Shown: one piece after another, positions 35,591-47,228 of the stretch
Layout: the number at the start of each line of letters is the position of its first letter
Numbering within the stretch: position 1 is the first letter of the stretch
DNA from: Sphingomonas oryzagri
GTDB taxonomy: Bacteria; Pseudomonadota; Alphaproteobacteria; Sphingomonadales; Sphingomonadaceae
Direction: 5' to 3'
Length of the DNA: 64,000 bases
Assembly (NCBI RefSeq): GCF_029906645.1
Contig: NZ_JARYGZ010000001.1
Coordinates: 987,208-1,051,207, forward strand
Program-made: the position numbers and the translations under genes
The notes under the pieces: model-generated
Databases searched by the model: none
What the model was told of the DNA's origin: nothing
The model's input: only the letters and a program-made list of their open reading frames with translations

Positions 35591-36741
35591 TCCACGGGCA
35601 ACCTTACGCTTGCCACGGCCTGTGCCGCCATGCCCTCGCGACGCCCGGTGAAGCCCAGTTGTTCCGTCGTGGTCGCCTTCACGCTCACCCGGTTGATCGA
35701 CAAGGCCAGCAACTCAGCAATCCGCTCTCGCATAGCCTGGCGGTGCGGACCGATTTTGGGTGCCTCACAGATGATGGTCAGGTCGACATGATCGATGATC
35801 CCGCCCCGTGCCGAGACGAGGCTCGCGGCGTGCTGGAGGAAGGCGCCCGAGTCGGCGCCCTTCCAGCGAGCGTCACTCGGCGGGAAGTGGCTGCCGATAT
35901 CGCCGTCCGCGATGGTGCCAAGCAGCGCATCGGTGATGGCGTGGAGGCCGACATCCGCGTCGCTGTGGCCGGCGAGCTTGTGGCTATGCGGGATCTTCAG
36001 GCCGCATAGCATGATGTGATCGCCTTCCGCGAAGGCGTGCACGTCGTAGCCCATGCCGACGCGTGACGTCATGATCGCACCCAATCGCGCCTCGGCGGCG
36101 GCGAAATCGGCCTCGTGGGTGAGCTTTTCGAGCATGATGTCTCCGGGGACAGCAAGGACTGTGTGGCCGGCCGCACGCGCGACCTGCGCGTCGTCGGTGG
36201 GTTCGGCGTCGCCCGACCAGTCGCGATGCGCGGCGAGGATTGTATCGAAGCGGAACGCCTGTGGGGTCTGCACCCGCGCCAGCCCCTCGCGCGGCACGTT
36301 GTCGCCCAGCACGCCGCCGTCGGCGCGCACCAGAGTATCAACCATGGAGAGGGTCGGGATGGCGCCGGCCTTGTCCTCCAGCGCCGCCAGCAGCCGATCG
36401 ATCACGGCGGGGGGCAGGAAGGGCCTTGCCGCATCGTGGATCAGAACCCGCCCGGCATCGCCGATCGCTTCCAGCCCGGCACGCACCGACTCGCGCCGTG
36501 TCGCCCCGCCGGATGAGGATGTCGCCACGCGCTCGCCCAGCGCCTCGGACAGCTGGGCTTCCTGGCCTGCGCCGATCACCACGTGCACCGCGTCGATCGC
36601 CGGATGCGACGCCAGCGCATCGACCGCGCGCGCGATCACCGGCACGCCCGCGACCTTGCGATATTGCTTGGGGATGCCCCCGCCCATGCGCGAGCCGCTG
36701 CCCGCCGCCACGATCAGCGCGACCGTCCTGTTCTTATCCAT
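35587..36741 (-). CDS. ispDF: Bifunctional IspD/IspF isoprenoid biosynthesis enzyme
   Basis: A fusion of two MEP-pathway enzymes, 384 residues. Residues 1 to about 225 are IspD (cytidylyltransferase; [20 protein letters not shown], then HDAARPF). Residues about 228-384 are IspF (MEcPP synthase; [33 protein letters not shown] with metal ligands, and the closing [19 protein letters not shown]). The fused form is typical of alphaproteobacteria. The gene is divergent from dusB, with 80 bases between starts. Confidence 0.97.
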   Translation of the reverse strand: MDKNRTVALIVAAGSGSRMGGGIPKQYRKVAGVPVIARAVDALASHPAIDAVHVVIGAGQEAQLSEALGERVATSSSGGATRRESVRAGLEAIGDAGRVLIHDAARPFLPPAVIDRLLAALEDKAGAIPTLSMVDTLVRADGGVLGDNVPREGLARVQTPQAFRFDTILAAHRDWSGDAEPTDDAQVARAAGHTVLAVPGDIMLEKLTHEADFAAAEARLGAIMTSRVGMGYDVHAFAEGDHIMLCGLKIPHSHKLAGHSDADVGLHAITDALLGTIADGDIGSHFPPSDARWKGADSGAFLQHAASLVSARGGIIDHVDLTIICEAPKIGPHRQAMRERIAELLALSINRVSVKATTTEQLGFTGRREGMAAQAVASVRLPVE

Positions 36742-36821
36742 AAGTCGGGGCGATTAGCGGAGGCCGCGCTTGCCCGCCAGCCGGTTTCGGGGTAGGCGGC
36801 TGCCTCTTTTTCAGGCATTTT

Positions 36822-37835
36822 GTGGATACCATGCGTCAGCCGCTCCTCAGGCCGATCCAGATCGGCCCCGTCACCATCGACACGCCGGTGATCCTGGCGC
36901 CAATGACGGGCGTGTCGGACCTGCCGTTCCGCAAGATGGTGCGCCGCTATGGATCAGGCCTGAACGTCACCGAGATGATCGCTTCGCAGGCGGCGATCCG
37001 CGAGACCCGCCAGTCGATCCAGAAGGCGGCGTGGGATCCGATCGAGGAGCCGGTTTCGATGCAGCTGGTCGGCTGCAGCCCCAAGGAGATGGGCGAGGCG
37101 GCGAAGCTCAACGAGGATCGCGGTGCCGCGATCATCGACATCAACATGGGCTGCCCGGTGCGCAAGGTGGTGAACGGCGATGCCGGATCGGCGCTGATGC
37201 GCGACGTGCCGCTCGCCACCGCGTTGATCGAGGCGACGGTCAAGGCGGTGTCCGTCCCTGTCACGCTCAAGATGCGGATGGGCTGGGATCATGACAGCCT
37301 CAACGCGCCCGAACTCGCCCGCATTGCCGAGGATCTCGGCTGCAAGATGGTGACGGTCCACGGGCGCACCCGCAACCAGCTCTACAAGGGCACGGCGGAC
37401 TGGGCCTTTATCCGCCGGGTAAAGGAAGCCGTTTCGATCCCGGTGATCGCCAATGGCGACATCTGCACGGTCGACGATGCCGAGGAGGCGTTGCGCCAGT
37501 CCGGCGCGGACGGCGTGATGATCGGGCGCGGCGCCTATGGCCGGCCGTGGCTGCTCGGCCAGACGATGCGCTACCTGCAGACCGGCGAGCGGCTGGACGA
37601 TCCGTCGTTCGACGAACAATATGCCGTGATCGTCGAGCATTACGAGATGATGCTCGCGCATTATGGCATCGAGACCGGCGTCAACATGGCGCGCAAGCAT
37701 CTCGGCTGGTACACTAAGGGGCTGCACGGCTCGGCCGAGTTCCGCAACACCGTAAACCAGGTGCCGGACGCGAAGCAGGTGCTGCGCATGCTCGATGAAT
37801 TCTACGCTCCATGGCGCTGCCGGGCAGCCGCCTGA
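36822..37835 (+). CDS. dusB: tRNA-dihydrouridine synthase (DusB, NifR3)
   Basis: A flavin enzyme that reduces uridine to dihydrouridine in tRNA D-loops. The protein has 337 residues. [14 protein letters not shown] opens the TIM barrel, [19 protein letters not shown] holds the catalytic Cys, and [18 protein letters not shown] follows. The start is either GTG 36822 or ATG 36831; GTG is the one given. The gene heads the ntr cluster (the old name nifR3 comes from this position) and overlaps ntrB by 25 bases. Confidence 0.95.
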   Translation: MDTMRQPLLRPIQIGPVTIDTPVILAPMTGVSDLPFRKMVRRYGSGLNVTEMIASQAAIRETRQSIQKAAWDPIEEPVSMQLVGCSPKEMGEAAKLNEDRGAAIIDINMGCPVRKVVNGDAGSALMRDVPLATALIEATVKAVSVPVTLKMRMGWDHDSLNAPELARIAEDLGCKMVTVHGRTRNQLYKGTADWAFIRRVKEAVSIPVIANGDICTVDDAEEALRQSGADGVMIGRGAYGRPWLLGQTMRYLQTGERLDDPSFDEQYAVIVEHYEMMLAHYGIETGVNMARKHLGWYTKGLHGSAEFRNTVNQVPDAKQVLRMLDEFYAPWRCRAAA

Positions 37836-38920
37836 TCCGCTTTCGCCGGGGGGCGGAAGAAGCGGGGGAGCCATCGCCGGCGGAGCTCTTCGCCGCGCTG
37901 CCGACTGCCATGCTGGTGATCGACGGGCAGGGCGTGGTGCAGGATTGCAATCCGCCGGCCGAAGCGCTGCTCAATCTCGCGCGCAGCGTCGTCGTCGGCC
38001 GTACGGTCGAGGAGATGACCGGCCACCCGATGACCTCGATCGCGCCGGATCAGCCGGTCGCCGCCTACGATACCGACATGGTGATGCCGGGCGGTCGCCA
38101 CTACCGCGCCGACATCATGGTCGCGCCGCTGCCCGATCGGCCGGGCTGGCGCATCCTGATGATCCATGGCCGCGCGCATCACGATTTGTCGGCGCGTCGC
38201 GGCGAGCAGAGCAGTCGCGGGCTTCCGGCGGCGGCGGCGGCTTCGCTGCTGGCGCATGAGATCAAGAACCCGCTGTCCGGCATCCGTGGTGCCGCCCAGT
38301 TGCTCGAAAGCGGCGCCCCGCCCGAGCAGGCTGAGCTGACCGGCCTGATCCGGGGCGAGGTCGATCGCATCGCCCGGCTGATCGATCGGATGGAAGGCCT
38401 GTCGGACACGCGGCCCCGTCCGCTGGAGCCGCTCAACATCCATGTCGTGCTGGGCCACGCCCGCGATCTCGCGCGCGCCGGCTTCGCGGCGGGGCGCACG
38501 ATCCGCGAGCTGTACGATCCCTCGCTACCGGACGTGCTCGGCAATCGCGACGCGCTGGTGCAGGTGGTGCTCAATCTTCTCAAGAACGCCGCCGAAGCGA
38601 CCGGGGAGGGCGGGCTGATTACGCTCACCACGGCCTATCGCCACGGCGTCTCGGTCGCGAGCCTCGGCGGTGGCCAGCGTGTCGCATTGCCGATCGAGCT
38701 GTGCGTGATCGACGACGGACCCGGCGCGCCCGTCGCTATCGCCGAGCATCTGTTCGATCCGTTCGTCACCTCCAAGCCTTCGGGCAGCGGCATCGGCCTC
38801 GCGCTGGTCGACAAGCTGGTGGGGGAAATGGGCGGCATCGTGGAATATGCGCGTGAGGGCCATCCGGAGCGGACCGTCTTCCGCCTCCTGCTCCCCCGCG
38901 CACCTGCCCTGGGAAAGTGA
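37811..38920 (+). CDS. ntrB: Nitrogen sensor histidine kinase NtrB
   Basis: A soluble two-component sensor of nitrogen status, controlled by PII in known systems. The protein has 369 residues: an N-terminal PAS domain (about 25-120), HisKA with phosphorylated H149 in [17 protein letters not shown], and a HATPase_c domain with the N box ([12 protein letters not shown]), IDDGPGAP and a glycine loop ([10 protein letters not shown]). No membrane segment. It overlaps dusB by 25 bases and is followed immediately by its response regulator gene. Confidence 0.95.
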   Translation: MALPGSRLIRFRRGAEEAGEPSPAELFAALPTAMLVIDGQGVVQDCNPPAEALLNLARSVVVGRTVEEMTGHPMTSIAPDQPVAAYDTDMVMPGGRHYRADIMVAPLPDRPGWRILMIHGRAHHDLSARRGEQSSRGLPAAAAASLLAHEIKNPLSGIRGAAQLLESGAPPEQAELTGLIRGEVDRIARLIDRMEGLSDTRPRPLEPLNIHVVLGHARDLARAGFAAGRTIRELYDPSLPDVLGNRDALVQVVLNLLKNAAEATGEGGLITLTTAYRHGVSVASLGGGQRVALPIELCVIDDGPGAPVAIAEHLFDPFVTSKPSGSGIGLALVDKLVGEMGGIVEYAREGHPERTVFRLLLPRAPALGK

Positions 38921-38924
38921 CGTC

Positions 38925-40367
<1,443 letters not shown>

Positions 40368-40547
40368 CGTCTCGTATCTTGGTCATCGAGAGACGCGAAG
40401 CGGCGTGGCGATCCGATGCGGCCAGCAAATCGCTTCGCGGTGCTCGCGATGACGAAAGCGCCGAACCTTGGGTCACATGACACATCCTTAACCCCGGCAG
40501 GGCCGATATGTGTTGTATCGGCAACGCTGCGTGGTAGAACAGCCACG

Positions 40548-42833
40548 ATGGACGCGGCGCAAGCCCCCACCTCCTCGACATCTGTAGACCGGCGGCCCCG
40601 CTGGCGCCGTCGTTTTGCCGTCTTGCAGCGGCGCGGCGCGCTGATGATGGCGGTCGAGATTCTCACCGGAATCGCCGCTTTGGCCATCTCGGCGGGGAGC
40701 TGGGCCTATATCTCGCAGGCGGGATCGCCCGAGACCCTGCTGACGCCGCCGCTCGTCGCCCTGCTGCTGGTGGCGAACCTCGTGCCGTGGATGGGCGTGC
40801 TCGTGCTGATCGCGCGGCGGATCGCGCTCCAGCGCGTGGCGGGGTCTGCCGGCGGTCGCCTCCACGTCCGCCTCGTCGCGATCTTTTCCGCCGTGGCAGC
40901 GGTGCCGACGCTGCTGGTGGTGATCTTCGCCTCCCTGCTATTCCAGTATAACGCAACCTTCTGGTTCGGAGACAGCGCGCGCACTGTGCTGGAAAGTTCG
41001 GATCGCGTGGCGCAAGCCTATGTCCGCGAATATCAGGACAACCTTGGCCGCAATATGCAACCGATGGCCATCGATTTCCGTAACGCGCTGTCCGACATCA
41101 CGACTCTGGACGATCCGCGCGTGCCTGCTTTCATGGTCGAACAATGGGTTGGGCGGCAGCTCAGCGAGTTGGCTTTGCTGAGTGTCGGAAGTGATGGCAC
41201 GCCGCATATCCTGCTCGTCGCCAATCCCAATTCGACGCGCAACGCGGTCACTATGCTGCCGAAGGCGGAGATCGCGGCTCTGGGTGACGGCAAACCGAAG
41301 ACGGACGTGACCTCGGACAGGATCGAGGCTCGTCTACTTATCGATCCCAAGGCGCATCTCTATCTTTACGCCTCGCGTCGGATTGATCCGCTCGTCGTCG
41401 CGCAGGCGACCAAGGCGCGATCGGCGCTGGGCGACTATACCAGCCTTCTCAATCGCTCACGGACTCTCCAGCTGCGGTTTAACGCTCTGCTGCTCGGCGC
41501 GTCGCTGCTGATCGTGGCGGCAGCGATCTGGATCGCCTTCACGGTCGCGAACCGCATTACCCGGCCGATCACCGATCTGGTCGGCGCGGCGCGGCGGATC
41601 ACGCTGGGCGATCTCACCGTCCGCGTGCCGCCGGCCGTCCGCCGTGACGAGGTCGGCGCCCTGGCCACCGCTTTCAACCGCATGACCCGCAGGATCGAGG
41701 AGCAGACCGGCGCGCTCGTCACCGCCAACGCCCAGATCGACCAGCGCCGTGCGCTGACCGAGGCGGTGCTGTCGGGCGTCAGCGCGGGCGTGATCTCGGT
41801 CGATGGCGACCGCCGCATCCGCCTGTCCAACCAGTCGGCCGACCGGATGCTCCGCACCGACGAGGAAGGGACGATCGGTCGCCCGCTGTCCGAACTGTCG
41901 CCCGAGCTGGACCGGCTGATCGGCGAAGGGCAACGCGAATCGATCGTCCAGATCGCTTCGGCGGGCGAAATGCGGACGCTCGCAGTGACACTGGTGCCCT
42001 CCGACGGCGGCCACGTCCTGACCTTCGACGACATCACCCAGCAGCTGCTCGATCAGCGTCGCGCCGCCTGGTCCGACGTCGCGCGCCGCATTGCGCACGA
42101 GATCAAGAATCCGCTCACCCCGATCCAGCTCGCCGCAGAACGGCTCCAGCGCCGCTATGGCAAGGATGTGCCCGCCGACGACACCACGTTCGAGCGGTTG
42201 ACCCAGACGATCGTCCGCCAGGTCGGCGACATGCGCCGCATGGTCGACGAGTTCAGCTCCTTCGCGCGCGTGCCCAAGCCGGTGTTCCGCGCCGAGCCGA
42301 TCGTCGAGATCGCGCGGCAGGCCCTGTTCCTCCACGAAGTCGCGCACCCCGCGATCCGCTTCTCGCTCGACGCGCCCGATCCCTCTCCGATGCTGGTGTG
42401 CGATCGCCGCCTGCTCGGGCAGGCGCTCACGAACATCGTGAAGAATGCATCGGAAGCCATTGTCGAGAAACATGAAGAGGGCGAGCCGGTGAGCGGCGCG
42501 ATCGAGATGGTGATCCGCGCGGGCGAGAACCGCCTCGCCATCCAGGTCAGCGACACCGGTATCGGCCTGCCCGCCGAGCGCGAGCGGCTGACCGAACCTT
42601 ATATGACGACGCGGGCCAAGGGCACAGGCCTGGGCCTCGCCATCGTCAAGAAGATCGTCGAGGAGCATTTCGGCACGATCGGCTTCACCGATCGGCCGGG
42701 CGGCGGCACCGTCGTCTCGATCCTGCTCGATACCGATACGCTGGCATCGCTGGGAAGCGACGCCATGCCGCCCGAAGACGGCGGCTCCGGGGACGAAACC
42801 CGCCCCGAACTCACGCGCATGAAGGCCGGCTGA
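40548..42833 (+). CDS. ntrY: Membrane histidine kinase NtrY
   Basis: A membrane sensor kinase of the NtrY/NtrX pair. The ATG at 40548 gives 761 residues; a 180-base gap after ntrC could hold a separate promoter. Domains in order: several N-terminal transmembrane segments with an extracytoplasmic loop, a further membrane segment near residue 310-330, HAMP (ANRITRPITDLVGAARRI), PAS, HisKA with H517 in HEIKNPLTPIQLAAERL, and HATPase_c with GTGLGLAIVKKIV. Linked in other alphaproteobacteria to nitrogen and redox control. The stop is one base before the ntrX ATG. Confidence 0.95.
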   Translation: MDAAQAPTSSTSVDRRPRWRRRFAVLQRRGALMMAVEILTGIAALAISAGSWAYISQAGSPETLLTPPLVALLLVANLVPWMGVLVLIARRIALQRVAGSAGGRLHVRLVAIFSAVAAVPTLLVVIFASLLFQYNATFWFGDSARTVLESSDRVAQAYVREYQDNLGRNMQPMAIDFRNALSDITTLDDPRVPAFMVEQWVGRQLSELALLSVGSDGTPHILLVANPNSTRNAVTMLPKAEIAALGDGKPKTDVTSDRIEARLLIDPKAHLYLYASRRIDPLVVAQATKARSALGDYTSLLNRSRTLQLRFNALLLGASLLIVAAAIWIAFTVANRITRPITDLVGAARRITLGDLTVRVPPAVRRDEVGALATAFNRMTRRIEEQTGALVTANAQIDQRRALTEAVLSGVSAGVISVDGDRRIRLSNQSADRMLRTDEEGTIGRPLSELSPELDRLIGEGQRESIVQIASAGEMRTLAVTLVPSDGGHVLTFDDITQQLLDQRRAAWSDVARRIAHEIKNPLTPIQLAAERLQRRYGKDVPADDTTFERLTQTIVRQVGDMRRMVDEFSSFARVPKPVFRAEPIVEIARQALFLHEVAHPAIRFSLDAPDPSPMLVCDRRLLGQALTNIVKNASEAIVEKHEEGEPVSGAIEMVIRAGENRLAIQVSDTGIGLPAERERLTEPYMTTRAKGTGLGLAIVKKIVEEHFGTIGFTDRPGGGTVVSILLDTDTLASLGSDAMPPEDGGSGDETRPELTRMKAG

Positions 42834-42834
42834 T

Positions 42835-44220
42835 ATGGCATTGGACGTTTTGATCGTCGACGATGAGCAGGATATCCGCGAACTCGTCGCGGGTGTGCTG
42901 GAGGACGAAGGCTACGGCGCCCGCACCGCCGCAAACAGCGACGATGCGCTGGCGGCGATCCGCGAACGCCGTCCGAGTCTCGTGCTGCTTGACGTGTGGC
43001 TGCAGGGATCGAAGCTCGACGGGCTGGACCTGCTCGATGAGATCAAGCGCCGCGATGCCTCGATCCCGGTGCTGGTGATCTCCGGCCACGGCAATCTCGA
43101 TACCGCCGTCGCCGCAATCCGCCGGGGCGCGACCGATTTCATCGAGAAGCCGTTCGAGGCCGAGCGGTTGCTCCTGCTCGTCGCGCGCGCGACCGAGACC
43201 GAAAGACTGCGGCGCGAAAATGCCACTCTGCGCGCGCAGGTCGGGCAGGACGAGGAACTGAACGGCCAGTCGGCGGCAATCAATCAGGTCCGCGCGACGC
43301 TGAAGCGCGTGGCGGCGACCGGCAGCCGTGTGCTGATCACCGGTCCGGCCGGTGTCGGCAAGGAAGTCGCGGCGCGCCTGCTCCACAGCTGGTCGACCCG
43401 GACGCGCGCACCGTTCGTGGTGGTGTCGGCCGCGAGGATGACGCCCGAACGCGTTGAGGAGGAATTGTTCGGCGTGGAGGAGGGCGGTGACGTCCAGCGC
43501 CCCGGCCTGCTCGAACAGGCGCATGGCGGCACGCTGTTTCTCGACGAGATCGCCGACATGCCGCTCACCACCCAGGCCCGCATCCTGCGCGTGCTGACCG
43601 ACCAGAGCTTCACCCGCGTCGGCGGCACGCAGATGGTGAAGGTGGATGTCCGCGTCGTGTCGGCAACCGCGCGCAACCTTCAGGACGAGATCGATGCACG
43701 CCGATTCCGCGAGGATTTATTCTATCGTCTCAATGTCGTACCGGTGAATCTTCCGGCACTGGCCGAACGCCGCGAAGACATCCCGGCGCTCGTCCAGCAC
43801 TTCGCCGCGCGCTACGCGGCGGAGCGGCGAGTGGCGACGCCCGAGGTGTCGGCGGAGGCGCTGGCAGCGTTGCAGGCCTATGACTGGCCGGGCAATGTCC
43901 GCCAGCTTCGCAACATCGTGGAGCGGACCCTGATCATGGCGCCCGGCGACCGGCTTGGCCGCATCGATGCCGACATGCTGCCGTCCGAAGTCGTGTCCGA
44001 TCAGCAGCAACTGGCACCGGGCAACGCCGCCAAGTCGATCATGGGCACGCCGCTGCGCGAGGCGCGCGAGACGTTCGAGCGCGAATATCTCCGCGTCCAG
44101 ATCCGCCGTTTTTCGGGCAACATCTCGCGCACCGCGACGTTTATCGGCATGGAACGATCCGCTCTCCACAGGAAGCTCAAGTCACTGGGGCTGGTGGATA
44201 TGAAGGATGGCGAGGAGTAA
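42835..44220 (+). CDS. ntrX: Response regulator NtrX (GAFTGA loop missing)
   Basis: A 461-residue partner of NtrY. The receiver has D53 as the phosphorylation site. The AAA+ domain keeps the Walker A-like GPAGVGKE (170-177) and TLFLDEIADMPL, but the stretch where sigma-54 activators carry GAFTGA reads GVEEGGDVQRPGL from residue 213. The sigma-54 contact loop is therefore gone, as described for NtrX in other alphaproteobacteria. It probably acts on sigma-70-type promoters. The C-terminal Fis-type HTH (TATFIGMERSALHRKLKSLG) is present. Confidence 0.95.
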   Translation: MALDVLIVDDEQDIRELVAGVLEDEGYGARTAANSDDALAAIRERRPSLVLLDVWLQGSKLDGLDLLDEIKRRDASIPVLVISGHGNLDTAVAAIRRGATDFIEKPFEAERLLLLVARATETERLRRENATLRAQVGQDEELNGQSAAINQVRATLKRVAATGSRVLITGPAGVGKEVAARLLHSWSTRTRAPFVVVSAARMTPERVEEELFGVEEGGDVQRPGLLEQAHGGTLFLDEIADMPLTTQARILRVLTDQSFTRVGGTQMVKVDVRVVSATARNLQDEIDARRFREDLFYRLNVVPVNLPALAERREDIPALVQHFAARYAAERRVATPEVSAEALAALQAYDWPGNVRQLRNIVERTLIMAPGDRLGRIDADMLPSEVVSDQQQLAPGNAAKSIMGTPLREARETFEREYLRVQIRRFSGNISRTATFIGMERSALHRKLKSLGLVDMKDGEE

Positions 44221-44340
44221 GCCCATAAGCCCGTTGTGCGCGCGCGCCCTCGGGCCTACATGTTCGCAGGTGCGGAATCGGCAATCGTCGAGCGTCCGTG
44301 TCCAAGAACATAGCTGACGAGAATGAAGGAATAAGCGCGA

Positions 44341-45069
44341 ATGAGCCCGGAAGAGACTCCCGCTGTTGAACCTGGCGCTGATGAAACGGGCGCTGTCGAG
44401 GTCGAGGCCGGAAAGCCCGCCCGCTTGCCGCGCAAGAAACTGGCCCCTAAATTCTCCGCACCGCCCCCCGAGCCGGAGGTGGTGTCCGAGCCGGAGGCGC
44501 CCGCGCAAACGTTGGCACCTGAGGCCAAGGCAAAGACCACCCGCGGGAAAGCACCCGCCAAGAAGACCGGAGAGAAGAAAACCGTGTCTGAAAAACCGAA
44601 CAATCTTCAGGACATGTTCCTGAATGCCCTGCGCAAGTCGAAGACGCCGGTGACGATGTTCCTCGTCAAGGGCGTGAAATTGCAGGGCATCATCACCTGG
44701 TTCGACAATTTCTCCGTGCTGCTCCGCCGCGACGGCCAGTCGCAGCTGATCTACAAGCACGCCATCTCCACCGTGATGCCCGCCCATCCGATCGACCTCG
44801 CGCCGATCGAGAAGGCCTTTGCCGAGACCAAGCGCAGCGTGCTGCTGCAGGAGATTTTCCTGAATGCCGTAAAGGCATCGGGCGATCCGGTGACGATGTT
44901 CCTCGTCAACGGCGTGATGCTGCAGGGCGACGTCGCGGCCTATGACCTGTTCTGCCTGCTGCTGCGCCGTGACGGCCAGAGCCAGCTTGTCTACAAGCAC
45001 GCCATTTCGACCGTCCAGCCGCTCCATCCGGTGAATCTCTCCGGTGTGGACGACGAGGAGGACGATTGA
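44341..45069 (+). CDS. hfq: RNA chaperone Hfq with two Sm domains and an N-terminal tail
   Basis: Hfq pairs small RNAs with mRNAs. This protein has 242 residues and two complete Sm-like domains in tandem: residues about 87-150 and 167-230. Both carry LVxGVxLQG and the Sm2 signature YKHAIST (138-144 and 218-224). Normal Hfq has one such domain of about 70 residues. Residues 1-81 are a charged Pro/Lys/Glu-rich disordered tail. The ATG at 44341 has an AAGGA site 10 bases upstream. An in-frame GTG at 44584 (Val82) has GGAGAG 9 bases upstream and would make a 161-residue protein with both domains and no tail. Zymomonas mobilis Hfq, from the same order, also has two Sm domains. Confidence 0.93.
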   Translation: MSPEETPAVEPGADETGAVEVEAGKPARLPRKKLAPKFSAPPPEPEVVSEPEAPAQTLAPEAKAKTTRGKAPAKKTGEKKTVSEKPNNLQDMFLNALRKSKTPVTMFLVKGVKLQGIITWFDNFSVLLRRDGQSQLIYKHAISTVMPAHPIDLAPIEKAFAETKRSVLLQEIFLNAVKASGDPVTMFLVNGVMLQGDVAAYDLFCLLLRRDGQSQLVYKHAISTVQPLHPVNLSGVDDEEDD

Positions 45070-46364
45070 GCGGATTCGGCCGCGAGGACAGGGACGGCAT
45101 CGTACGCGGAGGGCGCGCGATCGTCGCGCTCCCCGAAATCGGCCCGCACAACCGCACCGCTGAGGCACGACTGGAGGAGGCGGCAGGCCTCGCCGGCGCG
45201 ATCGGGCTCGACGTCGTCGAGAAGCTAGCCTTTCGCCTGCGCCAGCCCAAGGCAGCGACTCTGCTCGGCTCCGGCCAGGTCGAGGCGCTGGCCGAAGCCG
45301 CGCGCATGGCCGAGGCCGAGCTGGTGGTGGTCGATGCCGCCGTCACCCCGATCCAGCAGCGCAATCTGGAGAAGGCGATCGAGGCCAAGGTGATCGATCG
45401 CACCGGACTGATCCTCGAAATCTTCGGCGAGCGCGCGGCGACGGCCGAGGGCCGGTTGCAGGTCGAGCTTGCCCACCTCGACTATCAGGCGGGTCGGCTG
45501 GTGCGGTCGTGGACCCACCTCGAACGCCAGCGCGGTGGCTTCGGCTTCCTCGGCGGCCCCGGCGAAACGCAGATCGAAGCCGACCGCCGGATGATCCGGG
45601 ATCGCATGGCGAAGCTGCGCAGGGAGCTGGAACAGGTCAGCCGCACGCGCGGCCTGCACCGCGACCGGAGGCGTCGGGCGCCATGGCCCGTGGTCGCGCT
45701 GGTCGGCTATACCAACGCAGGGAAATCCACGCTTTTCAATCGGATGACGGGTGCTGACGTCATGGCGAAGGACCTCCTCTTCGCGACGCTCGATCCGACC
45801 ATGCGGCAGATCCGCCTGCCGGGGCTCGACAAGGCGATCCTGTCCGACACGGTGGGCTTCGTCTCCGATCTGCCGACCCAACTCGTCGCCGCCTTCCGCG
45901 CCACGCTGGAGGAGGTCACCACCGCCGACATCATCGTCCACGTCCGCGACATGTCGCACCCTGACAGCGAGGCGCAGGCCGAGGATGTCGCGCGCGTGCT
46001 GGCCGAGATCGGCGCCACGGACGAGGAGGGCAGCGTGCCTATGATCGAGGCGTGGAACAAGGTGGACGCGCTGGATCCCGAGGCAGCGGCCGTGCTCCGC
46101 GCCGAGGCCGCGCGTCGCGACGACGCGGTGGTGCTCTCGGCGCTGACCGGGGAGGGGGTGGACGACCTGCGCCGCTTCGTCTCCGATCGCCTGAGCCGGG
46201 GCGCCCGCGTCCGCACCGTCCGCCTGCCGGCGAGCGACGGTGCCGCGATCGCCTGGCTCCACCAGCATGGCGAGGTGCTTGCGAGCGATGCGACCGGCGA
46301 GATGGTGAGCCTGGACGTGCGGATCAGCGACGTGGATTGGGCGCGCTTCGAGGCCCGGCCTTGA
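45066..46364 (+). CDS. hflX: Ribosome-associated GTPase HflX
   Basis: A GTPase that splits stalled or stressed ribosomes. The protein has 432 residues. The N-terminal HflX domain has LGSGQVEAL and QQRNLEKA. The family-specific linker [18 protein letters not shown] is followed by the G domain with G1 GYTNAGKST starting at residue 214, DTVGF (G3) and NKVD (G4). The start is a TTG overlapping the hfq stop by 4 bases (TTGA). The hfq-hflX order is conserved in many proteobacteria. Confidence 0.95.
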   Translation: MSGFGREDRDGIVRGGRAIVALPEIGPHNRTAEARLEEAAGLAGAIGLDVVEKLAFRLRQPKAATLLGSGQVEALAEAARMAEAELVVVDAAVTPIQQRNLEKAIEAKVIDRTGLILEIFGERAATAEGRLQVELAHLDYQAGRLVRSWTHLERQRGGFGFLGGPGETQIEADRRMIRDRMAKLRRELEQVSRTRGLHRDRRRRAPWPVVALVGYTNAGKSTLFNRMTGADVMAKDLLFATLDPTMRQIRLPGLDKAILSDTVGFVSDLPTQLVAAFRATLEEVTTADIIVHVRDMSHPDSEAQAEDVARVLAEIGATDEEGSVPMIEAWNKVDALDPEAAAVLRAEAARRDDAVVLSALTGEGVDDLRRFVSDRLSRGARVRTVRLPASDGAAIAWLHQHGEVLASDATGEMVSLDVRISDVDWARFEARP

Positions 46365-46472
46365 GCGCCTTGCGGAAGCCGCAAAGCTGGCCCAGCCTGA
46401 CGCCACCGCTGCCCACAAATATCTCGGATCGAATGGATCCCAAGGGAAATTGCTGAACGCCTTGGGGCGGAC

Positions 46473-47153
46473 CTAACCCCGCATCAATTTCCGGGTGAAG
46501 CCGATCAGCCCCAGCTGCCGGTGCCGTCGCAGCCGTTCCGCGCGCAGGATCAGCCGGACCTGCGCGAAGCAGCGCTCCACATCGTCATTGACCAGCACGT
46601 AGTCGTAGCCATCCCAGTGGCCGATCTCGGACACCGATCGCTCCATCCGGCGATCGATCACCTCCTTGGCGTCGGTACCGCGCGAGCGCAGGCGGCGGTC
46701 CAGCTCCTCCATAGAGGGCGGCAGGATGAACACGCGCACGACGTCGCCGGCCGCCTGCTGGTAGAGCTGCTGCGCGCCCTGCCAGTCGATATCGAACAGC
46801 ACGTCGCGGCCATCGTGAAGCATCTGCTCGACCGGCCCGCGCGGCGTGCCGTAGCGATGATCGAAGACGTGCGCCCATTCGAGAAATTCGTCGTCCGCCA
46901 CCATCCGCTTGAACTCGGGCACGTCGACGAAATGATAGTCCCTTCCGTCCACCTCGCCGGGCCGCATCGGCCGCGTCGTCGCGGAGACGGACATGGATAT
47001 CTGCCCGTCCGCCTCGATCAGCTTGCGCGAGATGGTCGACTTGCCCGCGCCTGAGGGCGAGGAGATCACGAACAGCAGCCCACGCCGCTGTGCCTCGGTC
47101 TCATGCGCGGGGCGGCGGGGAAGGGGAATGGGGGAATCGTCAGGTTCGGCCAT
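46473..47153 (-). CDS. gmk: Guanylate kinase
   Basis: Phosphorylates GMP to GDP. The ATG at 47153 gives 226 residues; further in-frame upstream codons run into the promoter region and are rejected. The P-loop SGAGKST is near 34-40, followed by SVSATTRPMRPGEVDGRDYHFV (the GMP-binding domain) and VLFDIDWQGAQQL. A divergent promoter with a palindromic centre lies about 40 bases upstream of the start. The gene is convergent with hflX. Confidence 0.96.
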   Translation of the reverse strand: MAEPDDSPIPLPRRPAHETEAQRRGLLFVISSPSGAGKSTISRKLIEADGQISMSVSATTRPMRPGEVDGRDYHFVDVPEFKRMVADDEFLEWAHVFDHRYGTPRGPVEQMLHDGRDVLFDIDWQGAQQLYQQAAGDVVRVFILPPSMEELDRRLRSRGTDAKEVIDRRMERSVSEIGHWDGYDYVLVNDDVERCFAQVRLILRAERLRRHRQLGLIGFTRKLMRG

Positions 47154-47193
47154 GGCCGCTTCTGCCCGCTCGTAGCGCGGGGCGTCAATCCGC

Positions 47194-47228
47194 TTGACAA
47201 ATATAACCATTTAGGTTATACGTCACAA
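47194..47228. promoter_or_regulatory. Overlapping divergent promoters centred on a perfect palindrome
   Basis: Plus strand: TTGACA (47194-47199, perfect -35) and TATACG (47217-47222) with a 17-base spacer. Minus strand: TTGTGA (complement 47223-47228) and TATATT (complement 47200-47205), also with a 17-base spacer and pointing at gmk. Between them lies a perfect inverted repeat TATAACC-ATTTA-GGTTATA (47202-47220) that would block both promoters if bound. The repeat shape resembles operators of winged-helix repressors such as ArsR-type, but the binding protein is unknown. Confidence 0.6.

Noticed and set aside
40368-40547. Sigma-54 promoter upstream of ntrY
   Set aside because: No TGGCAC-N5-TTGC-type element was found in the 180-base gap.
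46370-46384. Terminator TTGCGG-AAG-CCGCAA after hflX
   Set aside because: The stem is only 6 bp and no T tract follows; the evidence is too weak to list as a feature.
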